From Flavobacterium ajazii (lineage in GTDB: Bacteria; Bacteroidota; Bacteroidia; Flavobacteriales; Flavobacteriaceae), in NCBI RefSeq assembly GCF_010614725.1, contig NZ_JAAEHL010000008.1, positions 248,001-312,000 on the forward strand: DNA of 64,000 bases, written 5' to 3'. Both the position numbers and the translations under genes were made by a program. Under the pieces are notes generated by a model that was given only the letters and a program-made list of their open reading frames with translations, was not told the DNA's origin and ran no database searches. Position 1 is the first letter of the stretch. The number at the start of each line of letters is the position of its first letter. Of the stretch, positions 15,655-23,119 are shown piece by piece.

Positions 15655-18600
15655 ATGAAATACAATCCAAACGAAATTGACGCCAAATGGCAAAAATATT
15701 GGGCAGAAAATCAAACTTTTGCAGCAAAAAACAACTCTGAAAAGCCGAAGCATTATGTTCTCGATATGTTTCCTTATCCATCAGGAGCAGGATTACACGT
15801 AGGACATCCGCTGGGTTATATTGCTTCAGATGTGTATTCTCGTTTCAAAAGACATCAGGGCTTCAATGTTTTGCATCCCATGGGTTACGACAGTTTCGGA
15901 TTGCCGGCAGAACAATATGCGATTCAGACAGGTCAGCGTCCCGAAGATACAACACGCGTAAATATCGACGGTGGAGTAGATAAAGAAGGAAAACAAATCG
16001 CTGGTTACAGAAAACAATTAGATAAAATCGGATTCTCATTTGACTGGGCTCGTGAAGTGCGTACGTCAAATCCGGATTATTACAAACATACACAATGGAT
16101 TTTTATCGAGTTGTTCAATTCCTGGTACAATAAAACGACAGACAAAGCAGAAGATATTTCGACTTTAACTGCGATTTTTGAAAAAGAAGGAAATGCTAGT
16201 GTTAATGCAGTTTGTGATGATACTGTAGAAGCATTTACAGCTATTGAATGGAACGCTTTCGCGAAAGAACAGCAGGAGAAAATCTTACTTCAATACAGAT
16301 TAACGTATTTGGCAGAAACCGAAGTAAACTGGTGTCCGGGCTTAGGAACGGTTTTGGCAAATGACGAAATTGTAAACGGAGTTTCAGAGCGCGGAGGCTT
16401 TCCTGTTATAAGAAAAAAAATGACACAATGGAGTATGCGAATTTCTGCTTATGCCGAGCGCTTACTTCAAGGTCTAAATGATATCGATTGGAGCGAGTCT
16501 ATCAAAGAATCACAGAGAAACTGGATTGGGAAATCGGTTGGAGCTTTAGTTAAGTTTCAAGTTTCAAGTTTCAAGTCTCAGGTTGACGCGCAAAGTGATG
16601 AAACTTTAAACGTGAAACCTGAAACAAATTTTATTGAAGTTTTCACAACGCGTCCTGATACAATCTTCGGAGTAACTTTTATGACTTTGGCGCCGGAACA
16701 CGATTTGGTTGCAAAAATTACAACTCCGGAACAAAAAGCAGAAGTTGAAGCGTATATCGAAAAAACAGCTAAACGTTCGGAACGTGAGCGTATGGCCGAT
16801 GTAAAAACCATTTCAGGAGTATTTACCGGAGCTTATGCAGAACATCCATTTACAAAAGAACCAATTCCGGTTTGGATTGGTGATTACGTTTTGGCAGGTT
16901 ACGGAACAGGCGCTGTAATGGCGGTTCCTTGCGGAGACGAAAGAGATTACGCTTTTGCTAATTTCTTTAAAGGTCAAAACGGAATGCAGGAAATCAAAAA
17001 TATCTTCGCAAATGTTGATATTTCTGAAGCCGCTTACGGATCAAAAGACAACGTTGAAATCGCAAATTCTGATTTCTTAAACGGATTAGATTATAAAAAA
17101 GGAACTCAAAAAGCGATTGAAAAACTAGAAGAAATCGGTCAGGGAAAAGGTAAAACCAATTACCGTTTGCGTGATGCTGTTTTCTCTCGTCAGCGTTATT
17201 GGGGTGAGCCGTTCCCAGTTTATTATGTGAATGGATTGCCTAAAATGATCGAGTCTCAACACTTGCCAATTATTTTGCCTGAAGTGGAGAAATACTTGCC
17301 AACAGAAGATGGATTACCACCATTAGGAAATGCAGGAGTTTGGGCTTGGGATACCAATCAAAACAAAGTTGTAGCAACTGATTTGGTTGACAATGCGACT
17401 ATTTTTCCTTTAGAATTGAACACCATGCCAGGTTGGGCGGGAAGCTCATGGTATTGGATGCGTTACATGGATGCACACAATGAAAATGAATTTGCAAGTA
17501 AAGAAGCTTTGGCTTACTGGGAAAATGTAGATTTATATATCGGAGGAAGCGAACACGCAACAGGTCACTTATTGTATTCTCGTTTCTGGAACAAATTCTT
17601 AAAAGATAAAGGTTTTGCTCCAACCGAAGAACCATTCAAAAAACTGATTAATCAGGGAATGATTTTGGGAACTAGTGCTTTTGTGTATAGATTAAATGTT
17701 ACAAGTGTTTCGGGAGGAAGAGATGATTTTGGAAATGATACTGTTGGAGATGGTATTTATGGAAAATCATTATTTGTTACATCAAAATATTATAAAGAAT
17801 TCATTAAGCATAGAGATAGATTTTATAACTCAAAGGAATATTTGGATTTTATTAAAAATCCAGAGAATGTTAGTTCTGAATTTAGAATTGATTTGAGCAG
17901 AGGAAATAAAGTTGTTGTTTTTAATGAAGAAAGCGAAATATTAAAAGAATTGTCAGATTTATTGTTTGATAAAGCTTCTATTGAAACTTCTACAATTAGA
18001 ATTTATGATCAATCATTTGCTAAATTACATGTAGATGTTTCCATCGTAAATTCTTCTGATGAATTAGATGTTGCAAAATTCAAAGCGTGGAGAGAAGATT
18101 ATGCTGATGCTGAATTTATTTTAGATGATAACGGAAAATACATTGTAGGTCGTGAAGTCGAAAAAATGTCTAAATCGAAGTACAATGTAGTAACTCCAGA
18201 TGATATTTGTGAGGAATACGGTGCAGATACATTACGTTTATACGAAATGTTCTTAGGGCCTTTAGAACAAGCAAAACCTTGGAATACTGCTGGTATTTCA
18301 GGAGTGTTTGGTTTCTTGAAAAAACTATGGAGATTGTATTTTGATGATAACGGTTTAATCGTAAACAACGATGAACCAACAAAAGACAACTTAAAATCGT
18401 TACACAAAACCATCAAAAAAGTGGCAGAAGATATCGAGAATTTCTCTTTCAATACTTCAGTTTCTCAGTTTATGATTTGTGTGAATGAATTGTCTTCTCA
18501 AAACTGTCATTCAAGAGCAATCTTGGAGCCATTAGCGATTTTGGTTTCGCCTTATGCACCGCATATCGCTGAAGAATTATGGTCACAATTAGGACACACA

Positions 18601-18843
18601 ACTTCAATTTCTGAAGTAGCTTTCCCTGTTTTTGAAGAGAAACACTTAGTTGAAACGAATAAAGAATACCCGGTTTCTTTCAACGGAAAAATGCGTTTCA
18701 CCATCGAATTGCCTTTGGATTTAACCAAAGAACAAATCGAAGAAATTGTTATGAAAGACGAAAGAACTCAAAAACAATTAGATGGTAGGACTCCAAATAA
18801 AGTGATTATCGTTCCTGGGAAGATTATTAATTTGGTTGGATAA
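15655..18843 (+). CDS. leuS: Leucyl-tRNA synthetase LeuS with two insertions
   Basis: Charges tRNA-Leu with leucine. HIGH motif in PYPSGAGLHVGHPLGY (HVGH at residues 48-51), editing domain with FTTRPDTIFGVTFM and the GYGTGAVMAVPCGDERD stretch, tRNA-contact region RYWGEPFPVYYVNGLPKM, and KMSKS at 837-841. The protein is 1062 residues; flavobacterial LeuS proteins are, as I recall, about 950. Two insertions explain the excess: about 20 residues in the editing domain encoded by a palindromic repeat (16552-16625), and roughly 80-100 residues at about 683-790, in the LeuRS-specific domain just before KMSKS. Both keep the frame open, and all catalytic motifs remain, so the enzyme should be active. 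Confidence 0.97.
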   Translation: MKYNPNEIDAKWQKYWAENQTFAAKNNSEKPKHYVLDMFPYPSGAGLHVGHPLGYIASDVYSRFKRHQGFNVLHPMGYDSFGLPAEQYAIQTGQRPEDTTRVNIDGGVDKEGKQIAGYRKQLDKIGFSFDWAREVRTSNPDYYKHTQWIFIELFNSWYNKTTDKAEDISTLTAIFEKEGNASVNAVCDDTVEAFTAIEWNAFAKEQQEKILLQYRLTYLAETEVNWCPGLGTVLANDEIVNGVSERGGFPVIRKKMTQWSMRISAYAERLLQGLNDIDWSESIKESQRNWIGKSVGALVKFQVSSFKSQVDAQSDETLNVKPETNFIEVFTTRPDTIFGVTFMTLAPEHDLVAKITTPEQKAEVEAYIEKTAKRSERERMADVKTISGVFTGAYAEHPFTKEPIPVWIGDYVLAGYGTGAVMAVPCGDERDYAFANFFKGQNGMQEIKNIFANVDISEAAYGSKDNVEIANSDFLNGLDYKKGTQKAIEKLEEIGQGKGKTNYRLRDAVFSRQRYWGEPFPVYYVNGLPKMIESQHLPIILPEVEKYLPTEDGLPPLGNAGVWAWDTNQNKVVATDLVDNATIFPLELNTMPGWAGSSWYWMRYMDAHNENEFASKEALAYWENVDLYIGGSEHATGHLLYSRFWNKFLKDKGFAPTEEPFKKLINQGMILGTSAFVYRLNVTSVSGGRDDFGNDTVGDGIYGKSLFVTSKYYKEFIKHRDRFYNSKEYLDFIKNPENVSSEFRIDLSRGNKVVVFNEESEILKELSDLLFDKASIETSTIRIYDQSFAKLHVDVSIVNSSDELDVAKFKAWREDYADAEFILDDNGKYIVGREVEKMSKSKYNVVTPDDICEEYGADTLRLYEMFLGPLEQAKPWNTAGISGVFGFLKKLWRLYFDDNGLIVNNDEPTKDNLKSLHKTIKKVAEDIENFSFNTSVSQFMICVNELSSQNCHSRAILEPLAILVSPYAPHIAEELWSQLGHTTSISEVAFPVFEEKHLVETNKEYPVSFNGKMRFTIELPLDLTKEQIEEIVMKDERTQKQLDGRTPNKVIIVPGKIINLVG
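16552..16625. repeat. Palindromic AAGTTTC repeat inserted in the leuS editing domain
   Basis: AAGTTTC is tandemly repeated about four times (16552-16579, with AAGTCTC as the last copy), followed by AGGTT. After about 15 bases the complement appears as GAAAC words (GAAACTTTAAACGTGAAACC, then TGAAAC, to 16625). The element adds roughly 20 residues (around FKSQVDAQSDETLNVKPE) between KFQV and FIEVFTTRPD, in frame and without a stop. It looks like an interspersed repeat that has landed in a gene. Confidence 0.75.
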
Positions 18844-19298
18844 CCAAATAAATTCCAATATTTAAAATTCCAAATTCCAATTTTTACGATTGGGGTTTGG
18901 GATTTTTTTATACACAGTTTTTTGCCACGAATTAACGAATTGATTGAAATAAAAATTCTTGAATTGCTTTGCCTGTTTTTTTTCGCTAGAGTATTGGAGG
19001 AAAATTTTTGTGGGTTTTTGACTTCGCCGAGACTGACAAAGATTGCGGAAAAAACTTTACGTGATAACCTTTGCGAGTAAAAAACTAAAGTTCTTTGTGT
19101 AACTCTTCGTGGACTTTGCGGTTAAAAAAAACAACATTGGAATTTGGATTTTTTTTATTGAAATTTAGATTTTAATCAACTAAAAGAATTCATAATTAAA
19201 ATCTAAAGTTATGTGTCATTTTGGCATTTTACAAAAATGGTTCGTAAATTGTTGTGATTTTACAAAGACAAAACATAAACTAATAAAAATATAAAAAC
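18844..19298. other. Intergenic region after leuS: terminator and repeat debris
   Basis: Holds the leuS terminator (18865-18908), then a stretch of CTTTGCG/ACTTTGTG words in both orientations (about 19035-19129, for example CCTTTGCGAG, GTTCTTTGTG, GACTTTGCGG) and a further ATTGGAATTTGGATTTTT copy near 19135. The last 100 bases are AT-rich leader for the peptidase gene. No gene is supported here. Confidence 0.7.
18865..18908 (+). terminator. leuS terminator
   Basis: AAATTCCAAATTCCAA (18865-18880) pairs fully with TTGGGGTTTGGGATTT (18890-18905), 16 bp including three G-U pairs, loop of nine, followed by a T run. The arms belong to the ATTCCAAATTCC repeat family also seen at 20777-20822. Confidence 0.85.
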
Positions 19299-19985
19299 AT
19301 GGGAAGCGGATATTTAATTCTTGCCGGAGCTATTATGTTATTTAGCTGGCTGGTAAGTTCAAGGTTAAAAAGTAAATTCGAATTGTATTCAAAACTGCAA
19401 TTGCAAAACGGAATGAGTGGAAGGGAAATTGCTGAAAAAATGCTGGCAGACAACGGTATCCGGGATGTTCGTGTAATTTCGACTCCGGGACAATTGACCG
19501 ATCACTATAATCCTGCCGATAAAACAGTTAATTTAAGTGAGGCGGTTTATAATCACAGAAATGCTGCTGCAGCAGCTGTTGCAGCACACGAATGCGGTCA
19601 TGCCGTACAGCATGCGATTGGTTATGAATGGCTGACAATGCGTTCGGCATTAGTTCCAATTGTTAGTGTAGCGTCAAATTATGTACAATGGATTTTACTG
19701 GCCGGAATCCTGATGATTAGGACTTTTCCGCAGTTATTGTTAATCGGAATCATCATTTTTGCTGCCACAACCTTATTTACTATTATAACATTGCCTGTTG
19801 AATACGATGCGAGTAATCGTGCACTGGCGTGGTTAGAAAATAAACGAATGCTGACACAACAGGAGCAGGCGGGTGCAAAAGATGCCTTAAAATGGGCTGC
19901 AAGAACTTATGTTGTTGCTGCAATTGGTTCGATTGCAACTTTATTGTATTATATTTCGATTTATTCAGGAAGCAGGAGAAATTAA
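19299..19985 (+). CDS. Membrane zinc metallopeptidase (YugP family)
   Basis: A 228-residue membrane protein of the COG2738 neutral zinc metallopeptidase family. It has an N-terminal membrane helix (about 5-22), the zinc site HECGH in AAHECGHAVQHAIGYEW (near residue 96), PVEYDASNRALAWLE (near 167), where the Glu is a candidate third ligand, and membrane helices at about 120-165 and 205-225. Substrates are unknown in this family. It is followed by a strong terminator at 20033 and appears to be transcribed alone. Confidence 0.9.
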   Translation: MGSGYLILAGAIMLFSWLVSSRLKSKFELYSKLQLQNGMSGREIAEKMLADNGIRDVRVISTPGQLTDHYNPADKTVNLSEAVYNHRNAAAAAVAAHECGHAVQHAIGYEWLTMRSALVPIVSVASNYVQWILLAGILMIRTFPQLLLIGIIIFAATTLFTIITLPVEYDASNRALAWLENKRMLTQQEQAGAKDALKWAARTYVVAAIGSIATLLYYISIYSGSRRN

Positions 19986-20032
19986 TTTTTAATGTGACAA
20001 TTTAGATAATTAGTCAATTAGATAATTATAGT

Positions 20033-20076
20033 AAACCCCGACAGATTCTAAAATCTGACGGGGTTTATGTTTTTTT
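20033..20076 (+). terminator. Terminator after the zinc peptidase gene
   Basis: AAACCCCGACAGATT (20033-20047) and AATCTGACGGGGTTT (20052-20066) form a 15-base stem with one mismatch, a four-base loop and a T run to 20076. Strong intrinsic terminator for the plus strand. Confidence 0.9.
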
Positions 20077-20084
20077 ATGAAGTT

Positions 20085-20110
20085 TGTCTGGCTAAGCGGA
20101 GTCGAAGCCT
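20085..20110. repeat. Interspersed repeat of the CTGAGCGGAGTCGAAG type (copy 2)
   Basis: TGTCTGGCTAAGCGGAGTCG followed by AAGCCT. It shares the AGCGGAGTCGAAG core with the copy at 38557-38582 and, less one base, the copy at 1446-1469. Intergenic. Confidence 0.7.
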
Positions 20111-20185
20111 TAAGTCTTTTGAGTTTATTCAGGCTGAAAGTTCTATAGAAATTATCTAATTATCAAATTGACACATTATCTAATT

Positions 20186-20656
20186 TTACAGCTGTATCTG
20201 CCTGTCAATCTGCTGATCCAGTGAAATAAAGGTTTCAGTTCTTGAAACACCTTCAATTGCCTGAATTTTGTTATTTAAAAGCTGCATTAGATGTTCATTG
20301 TCGCGACAGATAATTTTAATTAAAACAGACCAGTTTCCTGTCGTGTAATGGCATTCTAAAACTTCAGGGATTTTTCTCAGTTCTTTTACTGCTTCAGAAT
20401 TTCGTGAAGCTTTATCGAGGTAAACACCAATAAATGCCATGGTATTATAGCCTAAAACCTTAGGATTTACAGTGAATTTTGATCCTGAAATCACACCCGA
20501 TTGTTCCAGTTTTTTCAATCGCTGATGAATTGCGGCTCCCGAAATACCAATCTTGTTGGCAATTTGAAGAATAGGTTTTCGGGCATCATCCATTAAATAA
20601 CGAAGGATTTCTTTGTCGATTCCGTCAATTTCGATTAATAGCGAGTTGATTTTCAT
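20186..20656 (-). CDS. Lrp/AsnC family transcriptional regulator
   Basis: 156 residues in the normal Lrp layout: N-terminal winged helix (IDKEILRYLMDDARKPILQI, then ANKIGISGAAIHQRLKKLEQ with the recognition helix, residues about 14-55), a linker and a C-terminal RAM/ACT-like effector domain (AFIGVYLDK, CHYTTGNWSVLIKI). Such proteins sense an amino acid and act as local or global regulators. An inverted repeat TGTAAT-TAA-ATTACA at 20709-20723 overlaps its own promoter element, so autoregulation is likely. The target genes are not evident from the neighbours. Confidence 0.92.
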   Translation of the reverse strand: MKINSLLIEIDGIDKEILRYLMDDARKPILQIANKIGISGAAIHQRLKKLEQSGVISGSKFTVNPKVLGYNTMAFIGVYLDKASRNSEAVKELRKIPEVLECHYTTGNWSVLIKIICRDNEHLMQLLNNKIQAIEGVSRTETFISLDQQIDRQIQL

Positions 20657-20704
20657 AACTTAAAATTTGAAACTATTCTTGGGATTTGCGTTTAGAACAG
20701 AAAT

Positions 20705-20723
20705 CAAATGTAATTAAATTACA
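20705..20723 (-). promoter_or_regulatory. Promoter element and candidate operator of the Lrp-type gene
   Basis: On the minus strand TACATTTG (20712-20705) matches TAnnTTTG. It overlaps a perfect 6-bp inverted repeat, TGTAAT-TAA-ATTACA (20709-20723). A matching TTTG upstream element is not clear. Confidence 0.55.
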
Positions 20724-20776
20724 ATAGAAAAGGAAATTCCAAATCTCGAATTCCAGGGAGTAGGATTATTGTAAAA

Positions 20777-20822
20777 GAAAAAATCCAAATCCCAAGTGTA
20801 AAGTTGGAATTTGGAATTTTTA
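20777..20822 (-). terminator. hemD terminator
   Basis: On the minus strand AAAATTCCAAATTCCAA pairs with TTGGGATTTGGATTTT across a short loop, followed by a T run. The arms are the same ATTCCAAATTCC family as the leuS terminator. Related but disordered copies continue to about 20730. Confidence 0.75.
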
Positions 20823-20842
20823 AGATTGTATATTTTTAGAGT

Positions 20843-21592
20843 TTATTTCGCTTTGTTTGCTTCGGCGATGTATTTTTCTAAAGCCATTGTCATAGAAGGA
20901 GTTTCAGGAGTTGGGGCAAGAATATCGATTCTTAAACCGTGGTCCAGAGCTTCTTTTTGGGTTGTGCTTCCAAATACAGCAATTCGGGTGTTGTTTTGCT
21001 TAAAATCAGGAAAGTTTTTAAACAATGATTTTATTCCGGTTGGGCTGAAAAAAGCTAAAACGTCATAATAAACATCGGCTAAATCAGATAAGTCGCTCAT
21101 TACAGTTCTGTAAAAAATTGCTTGTGCCCAGTCTACTTTTAAACCATTTAAGGTTATAGGTGCGTCAGCATTTAATTGATCAGAAGCAGGCAATAAGAAT
21201 TTTTCGTCTTTATACTTTTTAATTAAAGGAGATAAATCTGCAAAATCTTTGGCGCCAACGTAAATTTTACGTTTTCTGTACACCACATATTTTTGCAGGT
21301 AAAATGCAACCGCTTCAGACTGACAAAAATATTTCAGTCCTTCAGGAACTTTGTAACGCATTTCATCAGCTACCCTGAAAAAATGATCAACCGCATTTCG
21401 GCTTGTTAAAATAATTGCAGTGTAATGATTAAGATCGATTTTTTGTAATCTGATCTCTTTTGCACTAACTCCCTCCACATGAATAAAAGGTCTGAAATCA
21501 ATTTTTATTTTGTGTTTCTGTTGGAGCTCAAAGTAAGGGGAGTTTTCCACTTTAGGTTCAGGCTGTGACACCAAAATTGTTTTCACTTTCAT
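20843..21592 (-). CDS. hemD: Uroporphyrinogen-III synthase HemD
   Basis: Cyclises hydroxymethylbilane to uroporphyrinogen III in haem and sirohaem synthesis. The 249-residue protein has the two-domain HemD pattern: IILTSRNAVDHFFRVADEM near residue 80, KYFCQSEAVAFYLQKYV, then FLLPASDQLNADAPITLNGL, and the late DVLAFFSPTGIKSLFKNFPD and RIAVFGSTTQKEALDHGLRI. The ATG at 21592 (MKVKTILVSQPEP) is chosen because it starts the first beta strand; the longer frame begins inside the end of the upstream gene's spacer. It follows the DUF4271 gene, a pairing I recall as common in Flavobacteriia. Confidence 0.9.
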   Translation of the reverse strand: MKVKTILVSQPEPKVENSPYFELQQKHKIKIDFRPFIHVEGVSAKEIRLQKIDLNHYTAIILTSRNAVDHFFRVADEMRYKVPEGLKYFCQSEAVAFYLQKYVVYRKRKIYVGAKDFADLSPLIKKYKDEKFLLPASDQLNADAPITLNGLKVDWAQAIFYRTVMSDLSDLADVYYDVLAFFSPTGIKSLFKNFPDFKQNNTRIAVFGSTTQKEALDHGLRIDILAPTPETPSMTMALEKYIAEANKAK

Positions 21593-21603
21593 ATTATAGA
21601 CAT

Positions 21604-22278
21604 TTACTGAGCCACCTTTGTAATCCAATAATACATGAAATAATAAGGGGCTATTTCAAGAGCGCAAAGATATAAAATAAAATAAAATAACTTGTTGATT
21701 ATTGTATTTTGATAAGTTTTAATTGAAATAAAGTAGGAAAACAGGTTTATACATGCTGAAACCCCTATTATTGCTAGTGGTACAACTTTAGATACATCGT
21801 CACGATAAAACAAAACTGCATTGACAGGAAGGATTAAAAGGCCAATATAAGTCCTGTAGGTTGCTTTTTGCAGGTTAAAAAGATCGACAAACTCATCAAT
21901 ATTGAAAGCAGTTCCTATAATTTTTTCGATTAAATATTTTGCTAAAATAAAATAGCTCAAAAAAGTAGCGATTCTGGCAAAAAGCATCCAGTCTGTTTTT
22001 TCAGTGCCGGCAAATCCAAAAATAGATAGTGTCAGCTGTATGAAAAATGCATAGGAAATGATTTGTACAATAAATAAACCTACGGTAAAACTGCTTTTTA
22101 GATGTGAAACATCACGATAGATTTTGACGTATTTGTCCGAAAAAATAAGTTTTGTAAACTCACTGAACCTATTTTCGTAAGCTGTTTTCGTAATAGCTAC
22201 AACAGCAAAAGCCAACACAAACAAAAGTGTTGCCCAATCTTTGTTTTCAATAATTCGTGGATGAAGTTGTTCAATCAT
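21604..22278 (-). CDS. DUF4271 family membrane protein
   Basis: 224 residues with about six to seven hydrophobic segments (for example LLFVLAFAVVAITKTAY, VGLFIVQIISYAFFIQLTL, TFLSYFILAKYLIEKIIG, LFYFILYLCALEIAPYYFMY). This is the DUF4271 pattern in Bacteroidota. No catalytic motif is visible. The gene lies 11 bases before hemD and is divergent from the mannosyltransferase gene. Function unknown. Confidence 0.82.
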   Translation of the reverse strand: MIEQLHPRIIENKDWATLLFVLAFAVVAITKTAYENRFSEFTKLIFSDKYVKIYRDVSHLKSSFTVGLFIVQIISYAFFIQLTLSIFGFAGTEKTDWMLFARIATFLSYFILAKYLIEKIIGTAFNIDEFVDLFNLQKATYRTYIGLLILPVNAVLFYRDDVSKVVPLAIIGVSACINLFSYFISIKTYQNTIINKLFYFILYLCALEIAPYYFMYYWITKVAQ

Positions 22279-22329
22279 AACGATACAAAATTAGTAATTT
22301 TTTGTCGCAATACTTTTATTATATATTTA

Positions 22330-22363
22330 TTGTGAATGAAATGGCATAAAAAGTTTACTTTTG
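22330..22363 (+). promoter_or_regulatory. Promoter of the mannosyltransferase gene
   Basis: TTG at 22330-22332, 23 bases, then TACTTTTG at 22356-22363. Transcription should begin near 22369, which rules out the possible start codon at 22336 and supports the ATG at 22384. Confidence 0.65.
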
Positions 22364-22383
22364 CGATGAAATTACCCGAAAAA

Positions 22384-23109
22384 ATGAATGATTGTATTGT
22401 CATAATCCCCACTTATAACGAAATTGAAAACATAGAAAGTATAGTTAGAGCCGTGCTTTCGCAGCATAAACCTTTTCATCTTTTAATTATTGATGATAAC
22501 TCCCCGGACCGTACTGCCAATAAAGTAATTGCATTGCAGGAAGAATATCCGGGAAGATTATTTTTAGAAAAAAGAGAAAAAAAATCAGGTTTAGGAACGG
22601 CTTATGTGCATGGTTTTAAATGGGCTTTAGAACATAAATATGATTTCATTTTTGAGATGGATGCTGATTTTTCGCATAATCCAAACGATCTTGAGAAATT
22701 GTATGATGCCTGTCATTTTGGAGGGGCAGATCTGGCCATTGGTTCACGTTATGTAACAGGTGTAAATGTTGTAAACTGGCCTTTAAGTCGTGTTTTGATG
22801 TCTTATTTTGCTTCGGTTTATGTGAAGTTTATTACCGGAATGAAAATTCACGATGCGACGGCAGGTTTTGTATGTTATAAAAGAGCGGTTTTAGAAAAAA
22901 TAAATCTTGATAAAATTAAATTTGTAGGCTATGCTTTTCAGATTGAAATGAAATACAGAACCTATTGCAATAAATTTGAAATTACTGAAGTTCCGATCAT
23001 TTTTACAGACAGGACGAAAGGAGTCTCTAAAATGAGCAATGCAATTATTAAGGAAGCAATTTTGGGTGTAATTTCACTTCGATTAAAAAAATTATTCAAT
23101 ACACTATAA
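22384..23109 (+). CDS. Polyprenol monophosphomannose synthase (GT2, Dpm1-like)
   Basis: Transfers a sugar, usually mannose, from a nucleotide donor to a polyprenyl phosphate on the cytoplasmic face of the membrane. 241 residues: IIPTYNEIENIE at the start, LIIDDNSPDRT (nucleotide binding), EMDADFSHNP (the DxD region), GSRYVTG, and AGFVCYKRAVL. There is no C-terminal membrane extension, so it is the soluble, Dpm1-like form. The start is set by the promoter ending at 22363. It is 10 bases before pyrC and probably shares its transcript. Confidence 0.9.
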   Translation: MNDCIVIIPTYNEIENIESIVRAVLSQHKPFHLLIIDDNSPDRTANKVIALQEEYPGRLFLEKREKKSGLGTAYVHGFKWALEHKYDFIFEMDADFSHNPNDLEKLYDACHFGGADLAIGSRYVTGVNVVNWPLSRVLMSYFASVYVKFITGMKIHDATAGFVCYKRAVLEKINLDKIKFVGYAFQIEMKYRTYCNKFEITEVPIIFTDRTKGVSKMSNAIIKEAILGVISLRLKKLFNTL

Positions 23110-23119
23110 ATAAAAGGCG

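Larger units (their letters stand above)
19991..20187. repeat. TAGATAATTA inverted repeat flanking a terminator and interspersed repeat
   Basis: ATGTGACAATTTAGATAATT and following bases (19991-20030) reappear inverted at about 20143-20187 (ATTATCTAATTATCAAATTG, then ACACATTATCTAA). Between the arms lie the peptidase terminator and copy 2 of the CTGAGCGGAGTCGAAG repeat. The right arm reaches the 3' end of the lrp-type gene. Confidence 0.55.

Noticed and set aside
15535..15753. Minus-strand 72-codon frame over the leuS promoter and start
   Set aside because: Overlaps a consensus promoter and the leuS N-terminus; no promoter of its own is visible.
17683..18035. Intein in LeuS
   Set aside because: The insertion is too short, lacks Cys/Ser splice junctions and the terminal His-Asn, and lies in the known variable LeuRS-specific domain.
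18099..18452. 117-codon minus-strand frame within leuS
   Set aside because: Lies across the KMSKS region of a well-supported essential gene.
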